DNA from: Mytilus californianus
Lineage: Eukaryota > Mollusca > Bivalvia > Mytilida > Mytilidae
NCBI RefSeq assembly: GCF_021869535.1
Contig: NW_026262593.1
Location: 74,156,822 to 74,220,821, forward strand
Direction of reading: 5' to 3'
Length of the DNA stretch: 64,000 bases
Part shown: positions 11,349 through 22,935 of the stretch, in pieces
Layout: every line of letters starts with the position of its first letter
Position numbering within the stretch: position 1 is the stretch's first letter
Notes under the pieces: generated by a model
What the model saw: the letters and a program-made list of their open reading frames with translations, nothing else
Told to the model about the DNA's origin: nothing
Database searches by the model: none
Program-made: the position numbers and the translations under genes

Positions 11349-11582
11349 AAATGTTATTATATTTAAAACGATTTTAAATTTTATCACGTTATCTTAATGT
11401 TCATTTTTATTTGTAAATAATTAATTTGCTTTAATCTAGAATTTTAGTTTATTGAAGGGCCTTTTGTCTGATTTTAAGAATATGCTTTAAATTGAAAAAA
11501 AAAAATATTCGAATTAGCTCTCGCCGCGGTATAGCCTTGTTGTGATAATGCGGCGTAAAGCAACCAACAATCAATCAATCAA
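8784..11582 (+). mobile_element. LINE copy 2, 5'-truncated and internally deleted
   Basis: It is the same family as copy 1, beginning at the equivalent of about position 2085 and ending with the CAAT tail. The 11-bp target duplication tcaaacataat lies at 8773-8783 and 11583-11593. Relative to copy 1 it lacks several internal blocks, near 9301, 9350, 9451, 9780 and 10427; the last removes about 470 bp. It therefore retains only part of the endonuclease, RT and RNase H regions. Confidence 0.93.
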
Positions 11583-11593
11583 TCAAACATAAT

Positions 11594-12018
11594 ATTGATT
11601 GATTGATTGTTGGTTGCTTAACGTCCAGTGGCAAATATTTCATGCATATTCAGGACGAGAACAAGTTCACAATAAATAAAATAGGTAGGTTCTGTAATAG
11701 ATTAAGGAATTAAGGTCGGAGAAATTTAGACTGCCACGGGAAATGAGGGTATATTGGATAGGGACAGAAATTTAGCCTGGCAACAGGTCCCCTACGGACC
11801 CCTCAAAGAGTTGTTGTAAGGGTTCTTAACGTGCAAAGAGCGTGACACTCTCTTTACACGAGACATCGGATTTAACGTCCCAATTCTGACCGGACGTGGC
11901 TGCAAATTTGTACATGCCGCACAGCCAAACGGACGCCCCACTTTGGCACGGGTTTTACTGCCGGTCGGAGGAAGACTAATGGTGACCATACTTCTATTCC
12001 CCAGTCACCCTTGGGGGT
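11594..12018 (-). mobile_element. SINE, full length, in the duplicated target of LINE copy 2
   Basis: A complete copy of about 425 bp, from the reversed CAAT tail to cccttggggg. It is flanked by tcaaacataat at 11583-11593 and 12019-12029. The left repeat is also the right target duplication of LINE copy 2, so the same 11 bases occur three times around two adjacent insertions. Confidence 0.92.
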
Positions 12019-12229
12019 TCAAACATAATATAAATGTAGATTAAAAATAGGTTAAACAAAGTACATAACATGATTAATTTTGATTTAATTGATTAATATA
12101 TAATATCTAAGTAATTGAAATAAGTAATTTGTTATAATAAAAATATCACACATAATATGTGTCTTCTGCTATTCTTGGTTGTCTCTTTCCTTTATATCAA
12201 TTCTTCGTCTTTAAAAAAAAAAGTGGGAC

Positions 12230-12443
12230 TTATATTATTAGAGAAGTAATTACTGTACCGATTAATTGGTTGAGTAAATCCCATTCCTCGGAACTGAGTT
12301 TGGCCTTCAGTTGACCTTCATGATGACGGATAGGTTGCAGAAAACCACCTTTGTACTCTCTGTCTTTTAAGTGTTCAATAGCTATAGGTACAGTATATAC
12401 GATAATATAGGCTGCTAGTAATAGATTATCTTCTGTTGGTATT
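12230..12443 (-). CDS. Probable terminal exon of an unidentified host gene
   Basis: A pyrimidine-rich acceptor (ttttttacag on the minus strand) precedes a clean 71-codon open frame with balanced composition, including LLLAAYIIVYTVP, HLKDREYKGGFLQP and SSEEWDLLNQLIG, ending in TAA. Codon-like composition and the splice signal support an exon. No upstream exon was located with confidence; a 74-codon minus frame at 13382-13606 is a possible but unproven neighbour. The family is not recognised. Confidence 0.5.
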
Positions 12444-13100
12444 CTGTAAAAAAAGAATATTTACAGTAAAATTTAATGTAGGAGGAGGTGGTCTGAGAAA
12501 CTTGTTGAAGTGTAATATTATAATTCTAAGAAAATCCGAAATATTAACGATATAGGTTTAGACTGTGGATTGATTGGTTTTTGATTGTTTTTTATGGTAC
12601 GAAAAATAAACTGTTGACATATAGATGAGTCTCACTTGTATGTAATTTTGAAAGTATATCAAAATAAAAGTCACAATACTATATTTAAAGTAGGAGACAA
12701 CAACGCATGTATTTTTAAACCAACAACAGATAAATGGTTTTTCTATGTTTAATTGTAAATAAATGCTAAAATTTCGAATTTCCATACAGAATTGAATCAA
12801 ATACATAAAACTATGTGAATTTTTGTTCTGCTCAAAAAGAATGTGACCAATCAAAAAAAGAACACCCTGAAATATCTCCAATGCTGAAGTGATGGACAAT
12901 AATATGTTGAAGATTGTGCCACTGCAAGGTAAAATAGTCTTGCCACTATGTAACTGTGCAATATAATAGTCTCAAGAGACCATGGAATAATGGCTACATA
13001 TATGACATTTTCATTTCAATTAATATATTAACTAAGTAATACCCTAAATACAGAATTGACACCAAAAAATATATATATGTCCTTTTTTGTCTTCTGAAAA
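12444..13100. other. Intergenic or intronic AT-rich DNA
   Basis: No supported gene. It may be intron upstream of the exon at 12230-12443. Confidence 0.4.
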
Positions 13101-13391
13101 TGTTTGCATAATATTATCTAAATCACTGAGATAACACCTGTGTGTTATTGCATGTCAAACTATTTCATTCTCAGTGTTTGAATAATATTATCTAAATCAC
13201 TGAGATAACACCTGTGTGTTATTGTATGTCAAACTATTTTATTCTCAGTGTTTGAATAATCTTATCTAAATCACTGAGATAACACCTGTGTGTTATTGCA
13301 TGTCAAACTATTTCATTCTCAGTGTTTGAATAATCTTATCTAAATCACTGAGATAACACATGTGTGTTATTGCATGTCAAACTATTTCATG
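13101..13391. repeat. Minisatellite, four units of 74 bp with internal hairpins
   Basis: Units begin with tgtttg at 13101, 13175, 13249 and 13323, an exact 74-bp period, with only a few substitutions between units. Each unit contains an outer inverted pair (cactgaga and tctcagtg) and an inner one (ataacac and gtgttat around ctgt), so each unit can fold into a stem. The last unit is slightly truncated. Confidence 0.92.
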
Positions 13392-13881
13392 ACATAATCC
13401 ACATGTGTTATTGCAGAATAATAAACTGTTGGGTGGGCATCTCTTGTGTATTTTAAAAAAACTCTAAAAATGATATTTTTCTCTTGGGTAACTGTTGTTT
13501 GTGATTTTTCTTGACGGAAAATAAGACCGCTGTTATTAGTTAATGCGGAACCTGTGATAAAACTTTTACTTTGGCTGCTGATTTCAGGGTGAAGGTTGGC
13601 ACTCATTAAACATGTTAAAACTTATGCATATTTTATATGCACTGACCCTACTACGGATAATCAGCCAGTCAAGATTGTTAAAACACCATCAATGATTATG
13701 TTAGCCAAGGCTCTGTGATAAAAACCTATAATTATTAACTTTTTATACATAGTGACTTGAATGATTTCTCATTGGCACTCATACCACATCTTTTTATTTG
13801 TATATATACTTACTTGAAATGTCAAACATCTCCATAAGTAAGTCACTCAGGCAAAATCCACCTATATATCATTTGCCTTTC

Positions 13882-14309
13882 GCCCCAAGGGTGACTGGGG
13901 ATTAGAAATATGGTCACCATTGGTCTTCCTCCGACCGGCAGTAAAACCCGTGCTAAAGTGGGGCGTTCGTTTGGCTGTGCGGGATGTACAAATTTGCAGC
14001 CACGTCCGGTCAGAATGGGGACGTTAAATCCGATGCCTCGTGTAAAGTGAGTGCCACGCTCTTTGCACGTTAAGAACCCTTGCAACAACTCTTTGAGGGG
14101 TCCGTAGGGGACCTGTTGCAAGGCTAAATTTCTGTCCCTATCCAATATACTCTCATTTCCCGTGGCAGTCTAAATTTCTCCGACCTTAATCCCGGACGCC
14201 TCTATTACAGAACATACCTATTGTATATATTGTTAATTTGTTCTCGTCCTGAATATGCATTAAATATTTGCCACTGGACGTTAAGCAACCAACAATCAAT
14301 CAATCAATC
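13882..14309 (+). mobile_element. SINE, full length
   Basis: Sense orientation: it runs from ccccaagggtgactgggg to the aagcaaccaacaatcaatca tail. The flanks atttgcctttc (13871-13881) and aattgcccttc (14310-14320) form an imperfect 11-bp target duplication, so this is an older insertion than the copies with perfect duplications. Confidence 0.9.
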
Positions 14310-14320
14310 AATTGCCCTTC

Positions 14321-15761
14321 AACCTTATGCATGTTATCATGCTTATGATTTTTATTTACCCTAAAATCAATAAATTCCCAGCAGGCAATATTATGAATAT
14401 GGGTATGTGTGTTCCAAGATTTAGATATTCTTGTTGTCATGGTTGTAGTTAGGTTCTTACAATGTCTGAGGTAATAATAGAAAACATACAATAACAATTC
14501 AAACAAATTTATTTTGCATAACATATGTACATGTTGACATGATTCTGAATAAAATTCAAACAATAATCCAATAGTTTATATATTTCAGATCACACTACCT
14601 TTATTTCTAATTCTTTCGAGTATTCTTTTGATTTTGATATGAGCTTGTAAAGAGGAAAGTGGATTTGTTTAAAAAAAAAAGTGTATAATTACAACTCAAA
14701 TTTGTGTGGTATAGATGTCTTTGTACCTTAAAAATTTATGGATGTCAGTTAAAAAAAAAAATAATAATTTGCCATGTAAGATCACTGATTCTTAAAAATT
14801 TCATTTAAAAAAAATCTGAAAACATCGAAGAAGGGCAAACACATACATTGACATACAAGACGAAGAGATATTTTTTTTGGAATGCCACTTTGTATTTATT
14901 GGAATTGCTATTGAATATTTATGAATCTTGATTTACCATTTGGTACAAACAGCTAAATCTATTGTTTGTAATGTTTTTTCCACATAATTGAATGTTTATC
15001 ATTGACAAATTAACAATAATCATGTAAATAATACTGCAAAACCAGATTATATAATTGGAGTTTAAAAAATATTCAATTCAAGGAGAACATAATGGCAAGT
15101 TAAAAAACATAATTCAGGAATGTTTTTTTGCGTTAAAAAAAGTTGTAGAATTATGATGAATCTTCTAAAGTGGCACATTTGCAGCACACAAATTAATGTT
15201 TTGCTGTTATATAAAAAGATGAATATCAGTAAAGCAATAAATTTAGCACAAAGTGTTTTGTTGTTATGGTTAGATTTATACCCATGCATCATATTTAGGT
15301 GACAAAATAAGCTCTATATCAACAAGATAAGGCATTATATTTAGGTAACAAAATAAGCACTATATCATCATGATCATGTATATCAACATGATAAACAACA
15401 ATTGTTAATGAAATTAAAACCTTTACATCAGGAACATGAACAATTAAAAACCAAAAATATTAAGGTCAAATTACAGTAAACGGGCAATGCCACAGATTGT
15501 GGTAAAATTTTGCATACACCTTTGTTTGTAGACTATAACTGAAAATTGAAAAAAATAATGCATTTATCTTTTTCAAATTAAAAAAAATTTTACTGCTTGA
15601 ATTCTTTCAAAGTAGGTTAATATTTGCATAAAAAGAACATAAAACGTTCTTAAATTTGTCTTAAAATCATAAAATCGCTCTACTCTTAGAGACTATAGAT
15701 TTTTCTTAAAAAACGTCATGTTGTTGGTACGGCAATTTCCATTTGAATGATGTAAAATAAT
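14321..15761. other. AT-rich intergenic DNA
   Basis: Short A/T homopolymers and no supported gene. Short open frames on both strands overlap each other and look like chance. Confidence 0.45.
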
Positions 15762-15970
15762 CATGGGATTTCCGACTTTGTTTTTACAGTATATATCCTT
15801 GAAAGTATTGTTTAATGTTAACATGGTAAATAGAGTACCACAAATTATCAAAAAAGTGTAATGTCATCGCGTTGTAAAAATGTTTTAGGCCATAAAACCT
15901 CAGAATTTTTATGTTTTTCCTCTCCAACTAAAGTGGTAAATACTATAAAAACAAAGTCGGTAACCCCATG
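15762..15970. repeat. Candidate MITE or foldback element with about 25-bp inverted repeats
   Basis: catgggatttccgactttgt at the left is matched, with two mismatches, by the reverse complement of the right end (acaaagtcggtaaccccatg). About 160 bp separate the arms. No clear target duplication is visible, so it may be a foldback structure rather than a transposon. Confidence 0.45.
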
Positions 15971-16270
15971 AATTTTGGTTATAGAGAAAGATTAAAGTCA
16001 TATTACATGTATTAGAATAAACACCATTAAGGAAATTAAATCGCATTATAATAATAAATTTCAAAATCATCCCTTTTTAAAACAAAATTTGATAACGGAG
16101 ATCAAACAATCTTGAAAACATAAACAAATTACTTCACCAGTATTTCTCCTTCACCAAATACAATAAAAACTACAAAAAAACCCCAAAAACTTTTAGTTTG
16201 AACACCATCGGTCAACAACGATATCTACAACTTTATATAACAGCGTATGGTAAAAATGCAACTTTTCAGA

Positions 16271-17061
16271 ATGTTATGAATGAAATGCTGAACCTAATTT
16301 GTCAGCATGTTTTGAATGAAATGCTGAACCCAACATTTGAAGCAACAAACAAATTAACATAAAAAATGGGTCAAAAAACCCCTTGTTGAAAGAATTTAAC
16401 AATATATATTTATAAAAATAACATATTAAGCACCTCTATTAAAAAAAAATACTGGTTAAATGAGATCTTCACTGTGAAAGAGACAACACATACTATTTAC
16501 CCGTAGTTGTAAAAGTAATAATAGACAACGAACTGAATTTGATGTATGGTTTCAATTCAATTCTAAATAATCAATTTGTCCATGATGTCTGATAGTTCTT
16601 TTTCAAATGTTAACATGGTTAAGACACAATGAAAATAAAATCATGTTTCTAACACATTCAATCTGTCAACAACTATATTTACAACTATACACATAAAAAT
16701 CAAAAATATTTTCAAAATAAAGCAGTGGATACAATATAAAATATCAAGAATAAAAGTACTTGATTGAGCTGTGCTGAACCCAATTTGTCAGCTTGTTTTG
16801 AATGAAATGCTGAACCAAATTTGTCAGCATGTTTAAAAATAAAATGCTGAACCCAACATTTGAAGCAACAAACAAATTAACATAAAAAATGGGTAAAAAA
16901 CCCTTGTTGAAGAATTTAACAATATATATTTATAAAAATAACATAATAAACTCCTCTATTTAAAAAAAAAAATACTGGTTAAATGAGATCTTCACTGTGA
17001 AAGAGACAACAAATAATATTTACCCGTAGTTGTAAAAGTAATAATAGACAACAAACTGACT
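16271..17061. repeat. Direct duplication of about 265 bp, offset about 522 bp
   Basis: The block 16271-16534 recurs at 16772-17061. Shared landmarks include catttgaagcaacaaacaaa (about 16335 and 16857) and ttaaatgagatcttcactgt. The gctgaaccnaatttgtcagc motif is itself repeated inside both blocks. Divergence is modest, with small indels in A-runs. Confidence 0.85.
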
Positions 17062-17416
17062 TAAATTTTGTGTATCCATCTGATCCATGGTCTCAATTCA
17101 ATTTAAAAAAAAACAATATTAACAATCTTACTAAAGGAATAGAATACATCGGTACATTAAATGGAATGTCACTATTGTAGGGACTTTAATTAAATTACAA
17201 TAATCCTACGTAACCAATGTAGTAATGATCATGATAATGAGCCATTACAATTAGATGTTGAATTGAATTTCCATGTAAAAAGTTTGATGATAGTCTTGTG
17301 GATTTATAAAAAAATCCAGTTTTCCTGAAACATAACATACTTAGTTACCATGATTACCATTAAAAAATTCATGATTTTAAAGCCAAATTAAAAAAATTCT
17401 ATATGTTTCAACTACT

Positions 17417-18408
17417 TCAAACCAAAAAATCAGGAAATTTGTAAAAAAATCTAGAAGCACTTTCAAAAATCAAGTCTGGTGGCTGTAACAATTTAACAAA
17501 TTCTGAATGTAAAACACTAAAAACTTTCGGCATTAAACTCCACTTTTCTTTTGTACTTTCCTTAAAGTACTGTACCCAATAGGTTCCATCATATTTTGTG
17601 ATCTGAAATAAAAAAAAAAAGAAATATTGAACGGTATAAAAATGGAAATAACATCTGAAATTAGTTACTTCAGCAATGATAGCCATGTTGAATGCAATAC
17701 ACCTACCTGTATTTGTTAACACACACGTGTGTGTTAGCATTGGCTTATCTCATTTCCATGGAGATTATTTGGCCCTGCCCCATCAGTCATGGTCTATTGA
17801 CTTTGCAACTTTTGCTTAATTTTCATGTATTAGTTTGTGATTAGGTCAGTTTATGGAGAACCACTAATGGAAGGTCAATGATATTTGGTATGCAGTTGTA
17901 TTAGCATTGGCACATCTCATTACCATGGAGATTATTTGACCCCGTCCCCTCAGTTATGGTTTATTGATTTTGAAATTTTGCGTAGTTTACATGTATTAGT
18001 TTGTGTTTGGTTTGTTTAAAGGGAACTACTAATGATAAGTCATTGGTATTTGGTATGTATTGTATTTGCATTAGCACACCACATTTCCATGGATATTGTT
18101 TAGTAATGTACCTTCAGCCATGGTTAATTTACTTTGAATATTTTGCAAATCTTACATGTTAAAGTGTTGCTATTGATTTGCATTATCGAAATTACCAAAA
18201 AGCGAGACATATCTCTGTGATAACAGCTTTTTAAATATTTTACTCAATACTTTTTCAATAATATTCAACATCTACTTACAACAGCAGGAAACATGTCTTT
18301 GCCATGTTTGACAGAAACATGGTGTCCCACTTGATATTCTTGTTCTTCACAGACATTTTCAACTGACATGGCTTTTTCTTCAGTTGTATCCTCGACTGTA
18401 TTTATTTC
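17417..18408 (-). CDS. Last two exons of an unidentified host gene (Tudor/SH3-like motif)
   Basis: Exon 18280-18408 (43 codons) has acceptor ccaattgcag and donor gtaagtag. It joins in phase 0 to exon 17417-17602 after acceptor tttttatttcag. The frame continues without a stop to a TGA at 17417. The junction region carries YQVGHHVSVKHGK followed by ITKYDGTYWVQYF and EKWSLMPKVFSVL. This resembles a small beta-barrel module of the Tudor/SH3 type by pattern only. The 871-bp plus-strand interval upstream of the acceptor shows no earlier exon that I can assign. The protein's identity is unknown. Confidence 0.55.
17735..18165. repeat. Three diverged tandem units of about 174 bp
   Basis: Units start near 17737, 17911 and 18084 (agcattgg/agcacacc...catttccatgga). 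They share atggttnattnactttgaa and acatgtattagtttgtg blocks. The third unit is partial. The repeat lies mostly in the intron between the two host exons. Confidence 0.8.
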
Positions 18409-18639
18409 CTGCAATTGGATATATTTAGAATATAGAATCTTTTTTTATCAAACTGGAAATATTTCAGTATACATGATTATCTTTATGGAACATCTGAGAT
18501 CACCACAAGTGTTTGGTGGAGTTCGTGTTGCTTAAAGTCCATGTAGTCTTTAGTTGTCTATGTTGTGTTTTGTGTTGTACTTTTATTTGTTTGTCTTTTT
18601 TTTCTTTGAGTTTGAATGTCCCTCTGGTCATGCTGGTAT

Positions 18640-19030
18640 CTTCTGCCACTCATTTTTATACGACCTCAAAATTTTCTTTGGGATCGTATAATGGTATGAT
18701 GTCGTCATCGTCTGCGTCGTCCGAAGACACATTTGGTTTCCGGACAATAACTTTAGCATGTTTAGTTTACGTGAATGGATCTCTTTGAAATTTTATAAGA
18801 AGGTATTATACCACAAAGGAAAGGTTTGGATTGATGGCCCCAACCGTTTAGGAATTAGGGGCCCAAAACAAGCATTTTTCTACTTTCAGGATAATAACTT
18901 GTGTATAAGTATTTCAATTACTCTGAAATTGTACCACAATGTTAAATTCTACAAGTAGAAGGTTTGGATTCATTTTGGGCGTTATGGTGCCAACAGTGAA
19001 GGAATTTAGGGCCAACAATATTAGTGGTAA
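18640..19030. repeat. Probable dispersed repeat with internal duplication
   Basis: The region contains two related segments, aaggtttggattgatggccc (about 18821) and aaggtttggattcattttgg (about 18959), each followed by a variant of caac.gt.taggaatt.gggccc. A cgtcatcgtctgcgtcgtcc stretch precedes them. I infer a dispersed non-coding repeat; no second copy lies in the window. Confidence 0.4.
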
Positions 19031-19872
19031 TTTTAGCAGCAAAACATGCTTTATGCAATTTTTTTACAATTTACTATTAGTATGATTAGTAACAATAATA
19101 TAACTCCAATCTGTATTCATTCTGCAATTTGTTTTTTTTATTTAATCAAATAGAAAGCACAACAGGTGAGAATTTACATAGCTTTTTCACTATCTGCCAG
19201 AAAAATACAATTACTAATAAAATTTTAAAATTCAAAAAATTCAAAATAATTTGCTTAATTCCCTGAAATTCTAGGAAGAAAAAAACATTTCAGAAAAATT
19301 AACAAGATAATTTATAAAATTGCTAAACACAAAATATTTATATATGAGATAGGTCATAATTGTTGGTAGAGTGGAACTATCAACAATGATCAAAGTGATT
19401 CAAACTTAAATAATCGGTGAAAAAAAATAGCATGCTTCTTGTCAAATGTCAAGCCTTAATTGTGTAATAAATTGAAGAAATTAATGTTAAGACTCTTGGC
19501 ATGTTTAGCTAAAATTATAACTGTGTAAGTTACATCAATATCCATCAATATCGATCAATCTGTGAAGGAGGAGGTTAAAGAACGAGCAAACATTCAACTT
19601 AACAAGCTCCACCTTATGATAATCATTAATTTGACAAATGAGCTGGTGTCTTCATTTCGGCTTACAAATGCTGAAATTGTGTAAATCTACAACTACAAAG
19701 TATAAACTATAAAACAATATAAAATAATGCGCGCAAATCTTGAGATATTTTATTTTTTCATATAACCAGGTTTTTTTTAGGGGGGTGGGGGTTACTTAGG
19801 GTGTAAGGCGGGCACATTTAACAAACTGTTAATTGCCTCTTTTGTTATAGATACATTAGCACTAATACTAGC

Positions 19873-19977
19873 CTAAACAGTCCCAAACCTATCCGTTTGG
19901 TGCTGGTAAATGTTACCACATGGAGCTCTGATCGTAAGGCTATATTCATCTCCTGTGACTTCATCAATATCAAAGGC
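19873..19977 (-). CDS. Possible small terminal exon
   Basis: An acceptor (tttgttttag) precedes a 34-codon open frame (AFDIDEVTGDEYSLTIR...) ending in TAG. The phase does not fit the acceptor of the exon at 18280-18408 through any obvious donor, so it probably belongs to a separate transcript. Function unknown. Confidence 0.35.
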   Translation of the reverse strand, partial: AFDIDEVTGDEYSLTIRAPCGNIYQHQTDRFGTV

Positions 19978-20319
19978 CTAAAACAAACACAAATATGTAC
20001 TTTTTGTTCTTTGAATGAATTAATGAATTAAGATATAAATGTGGTTGTCATATATTTTTTTTTTAATTGTAATTTATTAAACCATTAAATCTGGGACATA
20101 ATATATTTCATCATAATACTATTTCCACGTTTGATATACAGTTGTTTTAGGTACAGGATCATCTCCTTTCGATCAACAGCTGATGATGAGTACACCTATG
20201 CATCTGAAATCAGCAAGGCAATCTTTAGAGTTTTGGTGTATATTACGGTAAACTAAATATCTGTCAAAACCTTACAAGGCGGTAGAACACAAAACATTAA
20301 GTGTAAAAAGCTGGATCAC

Positions 20320-21366
20320 GACCTAATCAACTCTATTGGAAAATGTAAAGATAATAGAAATCAACAAGAAAAACCTAGATAGAAAAAACACATTTCCAAT
20401 GACAGCAATTGAAACAACCCATTTCATGGTTCTACTACCATTTATGATTGATGACAAGATTTGGATTGATTTTAGTCTTCTTCTGATAACATTATTGATA
20501 CTATCACCAATATCTTCAAGCGGTGTGTTGACTCTCTTCATCAGCTCATAGCAGCACTCAACCATAAGTTCAAAGATCTTTTTCCAGATTTAGAATTTAC
20601 ATCAAAGTTGCATTATCTTTCCCATTTACCAATGCAAAAAAAAAAAAAAAACTTTGGATCAGGCTGAAATCATTGGTGTATTAGACAAGAGGCAAAGCAT
20701 GGACTATTTAAAAAATGGAAAAACTTTCAATGCATTTCCAAATCAGTTGCATTTTACCACCAGAAATGGATGTGTTTGCAACAAACCGGTTCAATGACAG
20801 ATAAAGTATTTCTTTACAAAGGTTATCAGGTTAAAGAAGGACTCTAAGTGGAGATAATATCTTTGAAAGCAAAGAATTTTATACTGAATTGTGAGGATGT
20901 TCTGCCTGAAAACATTTTTTGCACACAATTTGTTAATCTAAACACTCATTTTTATTGTATTGGAAAAGTTTTAGTTCTTAACTATTCAGAAGAGGAGTTG
21001 AATTTCGGAATAATAAAATCCGTTTATGTTGCTAACCAAACAAAATATTTTGAACTGGAAGAACTTGATATTCATCAATTTGCTGATCATCTCATTTGTT
21101 TTGCATGCTTAAAAACTAACAAGCTTAATATTATTGCTGCAGTAGATAATAAGTACAAATGGCCTCAAAAATACCATTATGTTGATGGAGTGATGCATGT
21201 TATATTTCCCACTTTAGAGGACTTTTTCCAGTTTCTCTCTTATTTCATCTTTGGTCATTCTGGTTCTTATTTCCTCTTTAATCTATTAGAAGCACATTTG
21301 AGGATTTTTGAGGTGGTTAGGATTTGTAATAACTCGACTTTTGTAGCATATTATTTGTATATATAG
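20320..21366 (+). pseudogene. Decayed C-terminal part of a transposon-associated protein
   Basis: Coding-like segments appear in changing frames: a hydrophobic block (FMVLLPFMIDDKIWIDFSLL), then LFPDLEFTSKLHYLSHLP, then an EAKHGLFKK-type segment, and finally an uninterrupted 172-codon frame (20848-21366). I recall the order LLPF..., FP...L.pK.H...HyP, EAKH.fFk from proteins encoded by multicopy transposons in fish and molluscs, but I cannot name the family. An A-run at 20635-20650 and several frame changes mark it as dead. Confidence 0.45.
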
Positions 21367-21379
21367 TGTTTGGTTGTTG

Positions 21380-21418
21380 TTTTTTTTTTTTTTTTTTTTG
21401 GGGGGGGGGGGGGGGGGG
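21380..21418 (+). repeat. Homopolymer pair: T20 followed by G19
   Basis: Twenty T (21380-21399) are followed directly by 19 G (21400-21418). It lies just after the pseudogene above. Exact lengths in such runs are unreliable in assemblies. Confidence 0.9.
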
Positions 21419-22667
21419 TCCATGTACATGTTTTACACATTATAAATGATATTATGCTAGTGAAATTTTGAAAGATTGATGTTTTATATATACAGTTTCC
21501 CTGTGAGGTAATCAAGCCATTACAACCTATATTTTACCCCCTTGGTCATTACTGTGTGGTAAGGAGATGTTCATCTATGATGAGATATCACATATTGAGA
21601 GATTTGGTAAATCATTGGCAGCACGTCCGCTAAAGTAGACGACAACTTTTCAGATGTAAATGCCGCTCTCATCTTTAACTACACAACATCAAATTAAATG
21701 AAGAACAATCTATAATTTCCTTGTTCGTTGAAAATCCAGATTACTAGTATATCCAACCCATGGACGCCACGTCTGGGACACCAAGTGGACATACAGATAT
21801 CATTAAGTGTATAAATAAAGAGAGTGAACAGGCCAAGAGATTCCGTGAAGATGAGGTCACTTCCTCAAAAGCTCTAGACTTGTCAGAGAAGGAGCATACA
21901 GAAAAAGAAGTAAAGGAATTGAACTGATGTGCATATCAAATATTTTGTGACATGAAGTATATTTGCTTTGATATATATGGACTTTAATTGCGTTTATGTT
22001 GTGTTCACATTGATTTGATATTTGTTCGTTACTTTTTGATATATTGTTATATAATATGCATTTCCTACAACAGTTTCAAAAAATAATAATATTTGCTTGA
22101 TTAATTTTCCAGTCAAATTGTTATTAAGGGAGGGTGAATGTCGTACAATTAGATTCTAGTCTTAATTTTAGAGATATTAAGGAAGTACAAATACACGTGC
22201 ATGTTCTTTTGTTTAGGGTGAAAATATTGCTCTTATTTTCATTGGCGACTTAAGTAAACTAAACGTTTATGTGGAATTTCTTCCCTGATATACGCGTTGC
22301 AAACCGGAAGTACTTGAGCTATAGCCATGTTATGTTCGCTCTCTTCCGATTATTGATTCTCTATTTATTCCATTTAAATATGGTTATACGAGTGCTTATT
22401 GAAATTCGCGTCCGGCTTAGGATTTTTAATTCATCAAAAACATGGATCAATAAAAATGGAATGGACAGAACTATACAATTTTCATGATATGGATGGTGAA
22501 AATCTACCGAAACAAACATTTTCCGAGAAAAGAACATATCTAAGGAAGACTTCGAAAGTGCACGAACGTTTATATTTATCATTGCAATCATGTCCTGTCA
22601 AAAACAATTCACTGCAATTTCATGCATAAACTAAAAAAAAAAAGCCTTAAAAAGTCTTAAACTTAGA
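21419..22667. other. Host flank left of the Maverick element
   Basis: No supported gene. Short open frames on both strands overlap at 22269-22629 and look non-coding. The Maverick begins at 22668. Confidence 0.5.
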
Positions 22668-22873
22668 AGTAGTGTTGTATTGGGGATTCTAGATAGTTTT
22701 CTTGCAATACATTGCAATGTCTGGAATGTGTGACGTCATTCAGTATGTAAGGAATGTGTGACGTCCTTCAGTATGCAAGGAATGTTATAGGTTAGGAATG
22801 TGTGACATCATTCAGTATGTAAGGAATGTTGTAGGTTAGGAATGTGTGACGTCATTCAGTATGTAAGGAATGT
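22668..22873 (+). repeat. Left terminal inverted repeat with tandem 44-bp units
   Basis: A unique terminal part is followed by four repeats of a ggaatgtgtgacgtcattca-type unit. The TGACGTCA octamer is perfect at 22731-22738 and 22847-22854 and variant at 22759 and 22803. Spacings are 28, 44 and 44: the first unit has lost 16 bp relative to the right repeat. TGACGTCA is the consensus CREB/ATF site. Confidence 0.93.
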
Positions 22874-22935
22874 TATAGGTTGAAAATGTTTCAGTGATAT
22901 GTAATATCATTAAGCGCAGTTTCCATATATTTTAA

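Noticed and set aside
14300..15302. Several 60-90-codon open frames
   Set aside because: AT-rich, overlapping on both strands, with no splice logic or domain; expected by chance.
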